This document shows positions 46,558 to 55,801 of a stretch of DNA of 64,000 bases, piece after piece (positions within the stretch are counted from its first letter, which is position 1; the number at the start of each line of letters is the position of its first letter). The notes under the pieces are model-generated. The model searched no databases. It worked only from the letters and a program-made list of their open reading frames with translations, and had not been told where the DNA came from. A program made the position numbers and the translations under genes. Origin of the DNA: Flagellimonas maritima (GTDB lineage Bacteria > Bacteroidota > Bacteroidia > Flavobacteriales > Flavobacteriaceae). The stretch lies in NCBI RefSeq assembly GCF_003269425.1, contig NZ_CP030104.1, positions 987,501 to 1,051,500 on the forward strand, given 5' to 3'.

Positions 46558-47175
46558 ATGAAGAATTTAAGACTATTTTCCCTAGCTGCCCTAGCAATTA
46601 CATTTTTGGTATCCTGTAGTTCTGTAAAAGTTATTGCGGACTACGATAAGGAAGCCAATTTTCAAACGTACAAAACCTATGCTTTTTATAAAACAGGTAT
46701 CGATAGGGCTCAAATCTCTGACCTCGATAAGAAACGTATTCTAAATGCCATTGATGAAGAAATGAGTTCCAGAGGTTTTGTCAAATCACAACAACCAGAT
46801 CTTTTGGTCAATATTTTTACAAAGGAACGCGAGCAGGTAGATGTCTACAACAACAACTTTGGTTGGGGTTGGGGCGGTCTTGGCTGGGGCGGTCTTGGCT
46901 GGGGCGGTCTCGGATGGGGCTTTGGACCAGGCTGGGGTTGGGGTCCAGGTTGGGGCTGGGGCGGTGGCTTTGGACCTGATGTCTCTACTAGAACTGAAGG
47001 ATCTTTATATATTGATTTGATAGACAATAAAAATAAAGGACTTGTTTGGCAAGGTCGTGGTATCGGTACATTGAACAATATGAAGAATATAGAGAAGAAA
47101 GAGCAGCGCATACGGGAATTTGTAGCGAATATCCTTAAGGAATATCCGCCATCCAACGAGATTGCTGCAAACTAA
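46558..47175 (+). CDS. DUF4136 lipoprotein with Gly-Trp insert
   Basis: A 205-residue lipoprotein (lipobox LVSC, Cys20) with the DUF4136 start SVKVIADYDKEANFQTYKTYAFYKTG and the C-terminal NKNKGLVWQGRGIGTLNNMKNIEKKEQRIREFVANILKEYPP. Inserted at about 101-142 is a low-complexity run of Gly, Trp, Leu, Phe and Pro (WGGLG repeats, then GFGPGWGWGPG), encoded partly by three 15-bp direct repeats (46871-46915). The insert could bind carbohydrate or lie flat on a membrane; its function is unknown. Confidence 0.9.
   Translation: MKNLRLFSLAALAITFLVSCSSVKVIADYDKEANFQTYKTYAFYKTGIDRAQISDLDKKRILNAIDEEMSSRGFVKSQQPDLLVNIFTKEREQVDVYNNNFGWGWGGLGWGGLGWGGLGWGFGPGWGWGPGWGWGGGFGPDVSTRTEGSLYIDLIDNKNKGLVWQGRGIGTLNNMKNIEKKEQRIREFVANILKEYPPSNEIAAN
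46871..46915 (+). repeat. Three 15-bp repeats coding WGGLG
   Basis: GGGGCGGTCTTGGCT occurs at 46871-46885 and 46886-46900, with a third copy (GGGGCGGTCTCGGAT) at 46901-46915. They encode the repeated Trp-Gly-Gly-Leu-Gly unit of the DUF4136 protein and are typical of slippage. Confidence 0.9.
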
Positions 47176-47184
47176 AAAACTTAA

Positions 47185-47208
47185 AACCGCCACAAAGGCG
47201 GTTTTTTT
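47185..47208 (+). terminator. Intrinsic terminator
   Basis: AACCGCC (47185-47191) pairs with GGCGGTT (47197-47203), loop ACAAA, then seven T residues. It lies ten bases after the DUF4136 stop. Confidence 0.92.
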
Positions 47209-47278
47209 GTGCCCTTCTACTTTATATAAAGAGCAACACTTTCTGATTTTGTATCTTTAAGGTCAGTAAAACAGTAAT

Positions 47279-49036
47279 ATGAGTTACGAGTCCAATCCCA
47301 TTTTAGATAAATTGCCAGAGCATCTGAAGCAATTCATAAAGCCTCAGAATTATGATGATTATTCCGCTATAGATCAAGCTGTATGGCGCTATGTAATGCG
47401 CAAAAACGTGGATTATTTGAGTAAAGTGGCGCATAAATCCTATGGAGATGGTTTGCAAAAAACCGGGATTTCCATAGACCACATTCCAAACATGTATGGA
47501 ATGAACCGTATTTTAAAGGAAATAGGCTGGGCAGCAGTTGCCGTTGACGGTTTTATTCCCCCTTCTGCATTTATGGAGTTTCAAGCATATAATGTATTGG
47601 TCATAGCCTCGGATATAAGACAACTGGAACATATAGAATACACCCCTGCACCAGACATCATTCACGAAGGGGCAGGGCACGCCCCGATCATAGCAAATCC
47701 AGAATATGCGGAATATTTAAGAAGGTTTGGAGAAATAGGCAGTAAAGCCATATCCAGCGCAAAGGACTACGAGCTCTACCAAGCCGTAAGACGACTATCC
47801 ATTATAAAAGAAGCGGCGGGAACGCCACAGGAAGAAATTGACTCCGCAGAAAAACATATTGAAACATTACAGGAGAATATGGGCAAGCCCAGTGAGATGG
47901 CACTCATTCGGAATCTTCATTGGTGGACCGTTGAATATGGGCTTATAGGAACACCTGAAAATGCCAAAATCTACGGAGCGGGATTACTTTCCTCGATTGG
48001 GGAGAGCAAATGGTGTATGCAGAGCAATGTAATAAAAGTACCGTACACCATTGAAGCGGCACACAAAACATTTGACATCACCAAGCCACAGCCACAACTT
48101 TTTGCAACCCCGGACTTTGCACATTTAAGTCAGGTTTTGGAAGATTTTGCAAATACGATGGCCCTGCGGACAGGTGGTCTATCAGGAATTCAAAAACTGA
48201 TTGATTCCAAAGCACTTGGAACCATCGAGTTCAGTACAGGACTTCAAGTTTCCGGTCAATTTAATTCTGTTATTGAACACAATGGCAAACCTATTTATGT
48301 TCGTACGGTCGGCCCTACTGCATTGGCTTATAGGGAAAAGGAGTTGGTGGGTCACAGCACTTTGCAACATCCCGAAGGTTTTGGATCGCCAATTGGAAAA
48401 TTAAAAGGTATCAATCTTGCTATTGAAGATATGAGTCCCCGCGATTTAAAAGCGTATAAAATTTATGAAGGTGAAGAAATTTCGCTAGAGTTTGAAGGCG
48501 GGCTGATGGTAGAAGGCACTATAGTTACAGGAACCAGAAATCTTCAGGGAAAAATCATCCTGATAACCTTTGAAAATTGTAAGGTCACGCATGACGGGAA
48601 GTTATTGTTTATGCCAGATTGGGGTCTTTATCACATGGCTGTTGGCCAAAATGTTGTTTCAGCCTTTAATGGTACTGCGGACCTTGGCAGTTTTGACCTC
48701 ATCACACATGAAATTACGGACACCACAATTAAATCTAAAAAAGATACTGAAAGAGCTCGCTTGGAAATGTACTACAAGCAAATAAGGGAATTTAGGGAAG
48801 GTACGAACACGACCATTTCCCGCCATAAAGTTTTTGAAGAAATCAAAACAGATCATCCAAATGATTGGCTCTTATCAATAGAACTTTATGAGTTGGCCAA
48901 GAAAGGCAATGATGATAATTTTCAACAGGAAATCTTGGCGCATCTGGAAACCGTAAAACAAAACAATCCAAAAGTAGGCCATTTAATTGATGATGGAATA
49001 AGTCTAGTTGAGCATAGTTTTTCCCATAGTCTCTAA
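47279..49036 (+). CDS. Aromatic amino acid hydroxylase with long C-terminal extension
   Basis: A 585-residue protein whose first ~330 residues are a pterin-dependent iron hydroxylase core. His129 and His134 in DIIHEGAGHAP are iron ligands, and PNMYGMNRILKEIGWAAVAVDGFIPPSAFMEFQAYNVLVIASDIRQLEHIEYTPAPD is the conserved lead-in. This converts phenylalanine (or tyrosine) using tetrahydropterin. Residues about 330-585 extend beyond the ordinary bacterial phenylalanine hydroxylase (about 260-300 residues) and are beta-rich then helical (KTDHPNDWLLSIELYELAKKGND). Flavobacteriia carry this long form. It overlaps the convergent DUF4230 gene by 33 bases. Confidence 0.93.
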   Translation: MSYESNPILDKLPEHLKQFIKPQNYDDYSAIDQAVWRYVMRKNVDYLSKVAHKSYGDGLQKTGISIDHIPNMYGMNRILKEIGWAAVAVDGFIPPSAFMEFQAYNVLVIASDIRQLEHIEYTPAPDIIHEGAGHAPIIANPEYAEYLRRFGEIGSKAISSAKDYELYQAVRRLSIIKEAAGTPQEEIDSAEKHIETLQENMGKPSEMALIRNLHWWTVEYGLIGTPENAKIYGAGLLSSIGESKWCMQSNVIKVPYTIEAAHKTFDITKPQPQLFATPDFAHLSQVLEDFANTMALRTGGLSGIQKLIDSKALGTIEFSTGLQVSGQFNSVIEHNGKPIYVRTVGPTALAYREKELVGHSTLQHPEGFGSPIGKLKGINLAIEDMSPRDLKAYKIYEGEEISLEFEGGLMVEGTIVTGTRNLQGKIILITFENCKVTHDGKLLFMPDWGLYHMAVGQNVVSAFNGTADLGSFDLITHEITDTTIKSKKDTERARLEMYYKQIREFREGTNTTISRHKVFEEIKTDHPNDWLLSIELYELAKKGNDDNFQQEILAHLETVKQNNPKVGHLIDDGISLVEHSFSHSL

Positions 49037-49630
49037 TTCATTTACGGACCCAACTTGCTTTTGATTGAATTCCAAGGTCCATCCCAATGAATTTGTCAGT
49101 ACGTACAACTTGGAAAGTTCACTGACCAATCTGTTCTCTGCATTGGATTTTAAGGAAGATGCTTCAATTTTTTTTAATAGCGAGGATTTTACCGTGTTTT
49201 TTATTTTATTGTAATCTTTCGCATTGAACGGATTCAGGTAATCGGCCGTAACGTCATAATATTCAAAATCGGGATTTATTTTTATTTCGGGCTCGGGAAT
49301 ACTATTGATTCGGACAATTTTTAGGCCTTCGTCAATTTCAACATCCACTTTGCTCAAATCATACGCGACAGTAACATCGGCATTTACAACTACCAGTGCT
49401 TTTTTATCCGCCAAAATCAGTGAGCCGAAAAGTGCTTTGGAATCCTTGTAATTATAGACTTCTGCAAAGTGTCCTTCGGTTACGATTAGTTTAGAAACAT
49501 TTTTCAGCTCTTGCTGAATAAGCATCGAGCTTTCTTTCAACATAGCCTTCTCCTCCCTTTCTTCCGTACAGGATTTATAGATCAATAGGGATGCCAAAAA
49601 AACGATTGCACCTAATAGTACTTTCTTCAT
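49004..49630 (-). CDS. DUF4230 family membrane-anchored protein
   Basis: A 208-residue protein with an N-terminal membrane or signal helix (MKKVLLGAIVFLASLLIYKSC). The mature part has the DUF4230 pattern (LIVTEGHFAEVYNYKDSKALFGS, KALVVVNADVTVAYDLSKVDVEID, LKIVRINSIPEPEIKINPDFEYYDV). Function unknown. It lies four bases downstream of GSCFA on the same strand and is probably cotranscribed with GSCFA and alaS. Confidence 0.9.
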   Translation of the reverse strand: MKKVLLGAIVFLASLLIYKSCTEEREEKAMLKESSMLIQQELKNVSKLIVTEGHFAEVYNYKDSKALFGSLILADKKALVVVNADVTVAYDLSKVDVEIDEGLKIVRINSIPEPEIKINPDFEYYDVTADYLNPFNAKDYNKIKNTVKSSLLKKIEASSLKSNAENRLVSELSKLYVLTNSLGWTLEFNQKQVGSVNELETMGKTMLN

Positions 49631-49633
49631 TTC

Positions 49634-50578
49634 TTAAAATTTCATGAAAGAATACCTTTTTTGAAGATACGTAATTTTAGTTTGGAGTGCTTTTATGAAT
49701 TTTTGATGTGCTTGGGAATCGGGATTAAAGGGCCTGTGCAACAATCCTTTCTGAACGGTACCGACCTCTTCCATAGTGGGAAATACCTCAGCGGCAATCC
49801 AAATTGATTTGAATTTCTCCCAAATAAAATCAATGGCAAGTTGATTGGGATGAACCATATCCTTCCCATAAAAACGATAGTCACGGAGTTCGTCCATCAT
49901 AATTTCGTAAGAGGGAAAATAAGCAGTGTTTTTAGATTTCAAAGTTTGGTGCAAAGCGGTAATCAAATGTGCTTTACTCCTCTGGTTTTCTATAAAACCA
50001 TCTTTTAGATGACGGACCGGGGAAACGGTAAAAATCAGCTTTGTGCTAGTGTTGATGGATTCAATCAAACCTATAATTCGCTGCAAACTTTTCTTGATGC
50101 TCTCAACCGACTGTAACTCCTTTGAAAATTGATTTTGGGGCACTTTATGGCAATTGGCAACGATTTTTCCGTTTTCATTGTTTCTATATACCCATGCCGT
50201 TCCCAAAGTAATAATAATATGGGAAGAACTTTGTAACCATAATTTGGTTTCTTTCAGCCTTTGATTAAGCTGATTTAAGAGCATGTTTTTGTCGTATGAA
50301 CGCAAATCGGAATGGGCATCAAAACAAAACCAGATACCATCCTGTTCAAAAATCTCATTCTCTTGATACATTTTTTCATGCAAAGCACGTTCCAGCAAAT
50401 TTTCGATTGCCAAGGGGTGAAATAAAATTCCAAAAGGGTTCTGGGTTAGCTGGAATTTATAATAATCTAGTTTTTCACCGATATTCCCTACAAAACAAGA
50501 ACCTAAAAGCAATAGCTTACTCTGATAGCTGATTGGATTATCAGAAACAACTAACGGAATTGTGGTTTGAAGTTTCAT
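49634..50578 (-). CDS. GSCFA domain protein
   Basis: A 314-residue cytoplasmic protein with the GSCFA start LLLGSCFVGNIGEKLDYYKFQLTQNPFGILFHP and the SGNH-like segments SSHIIITLGTAWVYRN and TVSPVRHLKDGF. The family resembles GDSL/SGNH esterases, with Ser in GSC as a possible nucleophile. Its role is unknown. The start codon overlaps the alaS stop codon as TGATG, so it is translationally coupled. Confidence 0.92.
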   Translation of the reverse strand: MKLQTTIPLVVSDNPISYQSKLLLLGSCFVGNIGEKLDYYKFQLTQNPFGILFHPLAIENLLERALHEKMYQENEIFEQDGIWFCFDAHSDLRSYDKNMLLNQLNQRLKETKLWLQSSSHIIITLGTAWVYRNNENGKIVANCHKVPQNQFSKELQSVESIKKSLQRIIGLIESINTSTKLIFTVSPVRHLKDGFIENQRSKAHLITALHQTLKSKNTAYFPSYEIMMDELRDYRFYGKDMVHPNQLAIDFIWEKFKSIWIAAEVFPTMEEVGTVQKGLLHRPFNPDSQAHQKFIKALQTKITYLQKRYSFMKF

Positions 50579-53193
50579 CAGGAAATATATTCCTTCGCTT
50601 TGTTTAATGCATCTTGGATTCCCTCAGGATTTTTTCCCCCGGCCGTAGCAAAAAATGGTTGTCCTCCGCCACCTCCTTGAATATATTTACCCAACTCACG
50701 CACAATAGTACCTGCATTTAAACTTTTTTCCGCAACAATTTCTTTGGAAATATAACAGGACAATAAAGCCTTTCCATCGTTCTCCGCAGCGAGCAATAAA
50801 AACAAGTTGGAGAACTGACCGCCAATTTCAAATGCCATGTCTTTGATCCCCGCTGCATCCAAATCGACTTTTTTGGATAAAAACTGAACTCCGTCAATTT
50901 CTTCCAATTCAGAAATTAATTCACGCTTCAGTCCTTTGGCCTTATCTTTTAAAAGTTGTTCCATCTGTTTTTTCAACAATGCATTTTCCTCTTGCAGACT
51001 GGTAACAGCTTTAACGGGGTCCTGAGGATTGTTCATCAAATCCTTAATTTCAAAAAGCATTCTATTGTTCTTGTGATAGAATTCTTTGACTGCATCCGAG
51101 GTAATAGCCTCAATTCTTCGAATTCCTGCCGCAACAGCTCCTTCGGATACTATTTTAAAGTGCCATATGTCCGCTGTATTCTTAACATGGGTACCTCCAC
51201 AAAGCTCAATGGACCGTCCAAATTTTACAGTGCGGACCGTATCACCATATTTTTCACCGAATAATGCCATAGCCCCTTGTTCCATGGCTTCCTTAAGAGG
51301 TATGTTCCTGTTCTCCTCAAAAGGTAGCTGCCCTTCAATACGGGCATTTACAAAGTTTTCTACCGCTCTTAATTTTTCTGGGGTCACTTTGGAAAAATGG
51401 GAAAAATCAAAACGTAAATATTTTGAATGTACCGCAGATCCTTTTTGTTCCACATGTGTGCCCAATATTTCCCTAAGGGCTTGATGCAGCAAATGCGTAG
51501 CGGTATGATTGCTTTCTGTACGGGATCTTTGTTTTTTGTCTACTGTAGCTTTAAAGGTTTGAAAGGTATTTTTGGGTAGACTTTGGCAGAAATGTACTGT
51601 CTCATTGTTCTCTCTTTTCGTGTCAACAATATAAAAAACATCTCCATTTGGAGCTTCCAGATATCCTTTATCCCCTACTTGCCCACCACCTTCAGCATAA
51701 AATGGGGTAAGGTTGAACACCAGTTGAAATTGTTCCCCTTCTTTTTTACTTTGTATTTTTCTATATTTCACCAATTTTACATCAGCTTCCAAACTATCAT
51801 AGCCAACAAATTCCTGAACTGCATCTTCTATCAGTACCGTCCAATCATCTTTGGAAACTTCCGAAGCAGCCCTAGATCGGTCTTTTTGGGCTTTTAAAGC
51901 TTTTTCAAAACCTTCAGCATCCAGTTTGTATCCTCTTTCTTCTAGAATAAGGGAAGTTAAATCAATCGGGAATCCAAACGTATCATAGAGCTCAAAAGCT
52001 TTTTTACCGTCTATTGTTTTATCTTTTGAAGATTTTATTACCGAATCCAAAAGCACCAGCCCTTGTTCCAAGGTACCCAAGAACGAATTCTCTTCTTCCT
52101 TGATTACATTCTCTATTAATTGATATTGTTCGCGCAGTTCAGGAAACGCTTTTCCCATGGTATGTGACAACACTTTCACCAATCTATAAATAAAAGGTTT
52201 ATTGGTGTCCAAAAAAGTAAATCCATAACGGATGGCCCTTCTTAAAATCCTTCGGATGACATAGCCAGCTCCAGTATTGCTTGGCAATTGTCCATCAGCA
52301 ATGGAAAAAGCCACAGCCCTTACATGATCGGCAACTACCCGAATGGCAATATCCATTTCTTTGTTCTTGCCATACTTATGTCCCGTAATGGCTTCAATTT
52401 CCCGAATAAGTGGGGTGAAAACATCCGTATCATAATTTGATTTCACACCCTGCAATACCATACACAAACGCTCAAAGCCCATGCCTGTATCTACATGCTT
52501 TTCTGGAAGGTTTTCCAATTTTCCATTGGCCTTTCGGTTATACTGCATAAATACAAGATTCCATATTTCCACCACCTGTGGATGATCTTGATTCACTAAA
52601 GATGCCCCAGAAATTTTTGCTTTTTCTTCTTTGGAACGAATGTCAACATGGATCTCCGAACAAGGACCACAGGGACCTTGGTCGCCCATCTCCCAGAAGT
52701 TGTCCTTCTTGTTGCCCATAATGATTCTATCTTCCGGGACAATAGCTTTCCATAAATCGTAAGCTTCTATATCCATTTCAAGGTTGTCCCCATCATCACT
52801 TCCTTCAAAAACAGATACGTAAAGACTTTTCTTATCTATTCCATAAACCTCGGTCAATAGTTCCCATGCCCACTGGATTGCCTCTTTTTTAAAGTAATCA
52901 CCAAAACTCCAATTCCCCAACATCTCGAACATGGTATGGTGATACGTATCCTTCCCAACTTCCTCCAAATCATTATGCTTTCCACTTACGCGTAGACATT
53001 TTTGCGTATCAGAAACTCGTTTGGATTTGGGAACGGAATTTCCTAGAAAAAATTCCTTGAACTGGTTCATTCCCGCGTTGGTAAACATCAAAGTGGGGTC
53101 ATCTTTTATGACCATGGGCGCCGAAGGAACAATTTTGTGCTTTTTCCCTTTAAAAAAGTCTAAAAACTGGGCTCTAACTTCTTGGGACGTCAT
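50578..53193 (-). CDS. alaS: Alanyl-tRNA synthetase
   Basis: An 871-residue enzyme that charges tRNA-Ala. Class II core with [14 protein letters not shown] and [24 protein letters not shown]; the editing domain motif [13 protein letters not shown] and [12 protein letters not shown] (metal-binding Cys and His); C-terminal C-Ala domain ending in [14 protein letters not shown]. Length is normal. It is coupled to GSCFA and divergent from the M23 gene. Confidence 0.98.
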   Translation of the reverse strand: MTSQEVRAQFLDFFKGKKHKIVPSAPMVIKDDPTLMFTNAGMNQFKEFFLGNSVPKSKRVSDTQKCLRVSGKHNDLEEVGKDTYHHTMFEMLGNWSFGDYFKKEAIQWAWELLTEVYGIDKKSLYVSVFEGSDDGDNLEMDIEAYDLWKAIVPEDRIIMGNKKDNFWEMGDQGPCGPCSEIHVDIRSKEEKAKISGASLVNQDHPQVVEIWNLVFMQYNRKANGKLENLPEKHVDTGMGFERLCMVLQGVKSNYDTDVFTPLIREIEAITGHKYGKNKEMDIAIRVVADHVRAVAFSIADGQLPSNTGAGYVIRRILRRAIRYGFTFLDTNKPFIYRLVKVLSHTMGKAFPELREQYQLIENVIKEEENSFLGTLEQGLVLLDSVIKSSKDKTIDGKKAFELYDTFGFPIDLTSLILEERGYKLDAEGFEKALKAQKDRSRAASEVSKDDWTVLIEDAVQEFVGYDSLEADVKLVKYRKIQSKKEGEQFQLVFNLTPFYAEGGGQVGDKGYLEAPNGDVFYIVDTKRENNETVHFCQSLPKNTFQTFKATVDKKQRSRTESNHTATHLLHQALREILGTHVEQKGSAVHSKYLRFDFSHFSKVTPEKLRAVENFVNARIEGQLPFEENRNIPLKEAMEQGAMALFGEKYGDTVRTVKFGRSIELCGGTHVKNTADIWHFKIVSEGAVAAGIRRIEAITSDAVKEFYHKNNRMLFEIKDLMNNPQDPVKAVTSLQEENALLKKQMEQLLKDKAKGLKRELISELEEIDGVQFLSKKVDLDAAGIKDMAFEIGGQFSNLFLLLAAENDGKALLSCYISKEIVAEKSLNAGTIVRELGKYIQGGGGGQPFFATAGGKNPEGIQDALNKAKEYIS

Positions 53194-53243
53194 TGGAATT
53201 ACTAGGGTTTTATTAAATTTAACACTTTAAGCAAAACAATTTT

Positions 53244-53251
53244 TATATTTG
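53244..53251 (+). promoter_or_regulatory. Candidate -7 element of the M23-MerR-LemA cluster
   Basis: TATATTTG matches TAnnTTTG exactly, 46 bases before the M23 start codon at 53298. No convincing -33 TTG was found, so the call rests on the -7 element. Confidence 0.45.
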
Positions 53252-53297
53252 TTTGTTCTGATTAAAAGAATGTGCAAAAATAGGATAAAATCCATTC

Positions 53298-54275
53298 ATG
53301 TCTAAAGTCAAGTACTATTACGATCCAGATACACTTTCTTATAGAAAGATTGAGCCCAAAAAGTCCAAAAAGTATCGAAATCTCTTTCTTTTCATAGTAG
53401 GAGCGGCTTTATTTGGATTTTTAGGGCTTATCGTTCTATTGAATACCAACTTATTAAATACTCCAAAAGAGCTTTCTTTGGAACGCGAGGTGCGCAACTA
53501 TGAACTCCAATATGAAATTCTTGGCAAGAAGATGGAGCAGATGGAGCAAGTCCTTACCAACATTGAGGATCGTGACAATAATATTTACCGATTGTATTTT
53601 GAGGCAAATCCAATCCCTGAAGAACAGCGAAGAGCAGGTTTTGGGGGTATTAACCGATATAAGTCCCTTGAAGGTTTCAACAATTCTGAAATCATCATCA
53701 ATGCAACCGAGCGTTTGGATATCATCCAGAAACAAATGGTAATCCAATCCAAATCCTTGGACGAGATTGCCAAATTAGCAGAGGAAAAAGAAAAGCTCTT
53801 GGCAGCCATTCCTGCTATACAACCCGTAAGAAATGAGGATTTGACCCGTATGGCCTCTGGTTATGGATGGCGTTCCGATCCATTCACAAAAGCAAGAAAA
53901 ATGCATTGGGGCATGGATTTTACCGCTCCACGTGGTGTTCCCATCTATGCTACAGGAGATGGAACAGTAAAGCGTGCTGACAATGGGTCTTCGGGCTATG
54001 GAAAACACATCAGAATAGACCACGGGTACGGCTACATGTCCTTATATGCACATTTAAGCAAATACAATGTGAGCAAAGGACAAAAGGTAAAACGTGGAGA
54101 CCTAATAGGTTTTGTTGGGAACACTGGTCGTTCAGAAGCCCCCCATGTGCACTATGAAGTCTTTAAAGATGGTGAACGTATAAACCCCATCAACTTTTAT
54201 TACGGAAGTTTAACTGCGGAAGAGTTTGAAAATATGCTCAAGTTCGCCAATCAAGAGAACCAATCCCTGGATTAA
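53298..54275 (+). CDS. M23 family peptidase (lysostaphin-type)
   Basis: A 325-residue membrane-anchored peptidoglycan endopeptidase. Cytoplasmic start, one membrane helix (about 28-50), a coiled-coil region (55-170), then the zinc peptidase domain: His203 and Asp207 in HWGMDF and His283/His285 in HVHYEV. LVTM-like ring: GRSEAPHVH. It overlaps the MerR gene by one base. It may cut cross-links during growth, as its position near LemA/TPM and A2M-PbpC genes suggests envelope maintenance. Confidence 0.95.
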   Translation: MSKVKYYYDPDTLSYRKIEPKKSKKYRNLFLFIVGAALFGFLGLIVLLNTNLLNTPKELSLEREVRNYELQYEILGKKMEQMEQVLTNIEDRDNNIYRLYFEANPIPEEQRRAGFGGINRYKSLEGFNNSEIIINATERLDIIQKQMVIQSKSLDEIAKLAEEKEKLLAAIPAIQPVRNEDLTRMASGYGWRSDPFTKARKMHWGMDFTAPRGVPIYATGDGTVKRADNGSSGYGKHIRIDHGYGYMSLYAHLSKYNVSKGQKVKRGDLIGFVGNTGRSEAPHVHYEVFKDGERINPINFYYGSLTAEEFENMLKFANQENQSLD

Positions 54276-54604
54276 TGCATGTAGATCTTCCCGAAAAACG
54301 GTATTATGGCATTGGTGAAGTAGCCAAGGCGTTTGGGGTAAATACATCCTTGATTCGGTTTTGGGAAAAAGAATTTGATGTACTTCAGCCTAAGAAAAAT
54401 GCCAAGGGCAACCGTAAATTTACTCCTCAAGATATTACCAATCTGCAACTTATTTACCATTTGGTCAAAGAACGTGGTTTTACGCTAGAAGGTGCCAAAA
54501 TCCATTTAAAGGAAGAAAAACAAAAAACACTATCTAATTTTGAGGTAGTACAGAAACTTCAAAAAGTGAGAGCCGAACTCTTAAAAATCAAAGAGCAGCT
54601 TTGA
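54275..54604 (+). CDS. MerR family regulator
   Basis: A 109-residue protein with the MerR winged helix-turn-helix at its start (KRYYGIGEVAKAFGVNTSLIRFWEKEFDVLQPKKNAKGNRKFTPQDI) and a short C-terminal helix but no ligand domain. It binds the promoter as a dimer; the signal is unknown. It overlaps the M23 gene and is followed by a 7-bp tandem array. Confidence 0.94.
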   Translation: MHVDLPEKRYYGIGEVAKAFGVNTSLIRFWEKEFDVLQPKKNAKGNRKFTPQDITNLQLIYHLVKERGFTLEGAKIHLKEEKQKTLSNFEVVQKLQKVRAELLKIKEQL

Positions 54605-54611
54605 AAAGTTG

Positions 54612-54695
54612 GGAAGTCGGAAGCCGGAAGTCGGAAGTCGGAAGTCGGAAGTCGGAAGTCGGAAGTCGGAAGTCGGAAGTCGGAAGTCGGAAGTT
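54612..54695 (+). repeat. Twelve tandem 7-bp units, GGAAGTC
   Basis: Twelve consecutive heptamers run from 54612 to 54695. Ten are exactly GGAAGTC; the second is GGAAGCC and the last GGAAGTT. It begins eight bases after the MerR stop codon and ends 66 bases before the LemA start. The unit is not a multiple of three and is between genes. It looks like a slippage-prone microsatellite-like element. Confidence 0.97.
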
Positions 54696-54761
54696 AAATA
54701 TTGATAAAACGTAACAAAAACTAATAAAACATCTATTACTAACACTAAATAAACCAAAAAA

Positions 54762-55361
54762 ATGAAAAAAGGTATACTTGCGATAATTGTACTCGTTGTA
54801 TTGGCAGTGATACTTGGCGGTTGGTACGTAAGAACAAACAATACCCTTGTGGACATGAAAGGACAGGCCACAAAGCAATGGGCCAATGTAGAAAGTTCTT
54901 ACCAACGAAGAAGTGATTTAATCGGTAACCTCGTAAAGACTGTACAAGGTGCTGCAGATTTTGAAAGGGGCACTTTAAAGGACGTTATCGAAGCACGTGC
55001 AAAAGCAACTTCCACTACTATTGATGCCAATAATATTACCCAGGAACAATTGGCACAATTTCAACAAGCACAAACTGGGCTTTCCTCCGCGCTTTCAAGA
55101 CTCTTGGTTACTGTGGAGCGTTACCCCGACTTAAAATCAAACCAAAACTTTTTGGAGCTACAGTCGCAATTGGAAGGTACGGAAAACAGAATCAATGTGG
55201 AACGCAACAGGTTCAATGATATTGCTGGAGAGTATAATATCAAAATCGAGAAAATACCTACTAATATTATTGCCAGTATAGCAAATTTTGATCCTATCGC
55301 ATTGTTTAGTTCAAATCCCGGTGCTGAAGATGCCCCGGACGTTAATTTCGAATTCAATTGA
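54762..55361 (+). CDS. lemA: LemA family protein
   Basis: A 199-residue membrane protein with an N-terminal hydrophobic helix (ILAIIVLVVLAVILGGWYV, about 4-22) and a coiled-coil domain with the LemA motifs (KQWANVESSYQRRSDLIGNLVKTVQGAADFERGTLKDVIEARAKA and YPDLKSNQNFLELQSQLEGTENRINVERNRFNDIAGEYN). It is followed by two TPM genes; the LemA-TPM-TPM order is a common Bacteroidota arrangement. Function is unknown but envelope-linked. Confidence 0.93.
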   Translation: MKKGILAIIVLVVLAVILGGWYVRTNNTLVDMKGQATKQWANVESSYQRRSDLIGNLVKTVQGAADFERGTLKDVIEARAKATSTTIDANNITQEQLAQFQQAQTGLSSALSRLLVTVERYPDLKSNQNFLELQSQLEGTENRINVERNRFNDIAGEYNIKIEKIPTNIIASIANFDPIALFSSNPGAEDAPDVNFEFN

Positions 55362-55363
55362 AC

Positions 55364-55801
55364 ATGTCGCACGTAGAGCAATTTCTAACTATGGAGGAGG
55401 AACAAGAGATTGTTCAAGCCATTCTTGAAGCTGAAAGGAATACTTCTGGCGAAATAAGGGTTCATATTGAAGCATCTACCAAAATAGACCACTTTAGCAG
55501 GGCACAACAAATTTTTCACTTTCTCAAGATGGACAATACCAAGGAAGAAAATGGCGTACTGCTCTATGTTGCTGTCGATGATAAAAAATTTGTAATCTAT
55601 GGCGATAGTGGTATTGACCGCGCCGTGCCCAAAGGTTTTTGGGATACCACAAGAGATACCATTGCGGATTATTTTATAAAAGGTGATTTTAAACAAGGTA
55701 TCATAGCGGGAATTTTGAGCGCCGGAAAAGAATTGAAAGCACATTTTCCATGGGATTATAATGACACCAACGAACTCAGTGATGCAATATCCAAAGGTTA
55801 A
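55364..55801 (+). CDS. TPM domain protein 1
   Basis: A 145-residue protein from the ATG at 55364 (an upstream TTG would overlap LemA's stop). TPM fold: EEQEIVQAILEAERNTSGEIRVHIEASTKID, NGVLLYVAVDDKKFVIYGDSGIDRAVPKGFWDTTRDTIADYFIKGDFKQGI. No signal peptide or membrane helix, so it is probably cytoplasmic. TPM domains have weak phosphatase activity in plants. Part of the LemA-TPM-TPM unit. Confidence 0.9.
   Translation: MSHVEQFLTMEEEQEIVQAILEAERNTSGEIRVHIEASTKIDHFSRAQQIFHFLKMDNTKEENGVLLYVAVDDKKFVIYGDSGIDRAVPKGFWDTTRDTIADYFIKGDFKQGIIAGILSAGKELKAHFPWDYNDTNELSDAISKG

Noticed and set aside
46845..47156. A Pro-rich minus-strand frame opposite the Gly-Trp region
   Set aside because: It is a mirror of the GGC/TGG repeats of the DUF4136 gene.
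54612..54695. Possible CRISPR array
   Set aside because: The units are contiguous 7-mers with no spacers and no cas genes; it is a simple tandem repeat.
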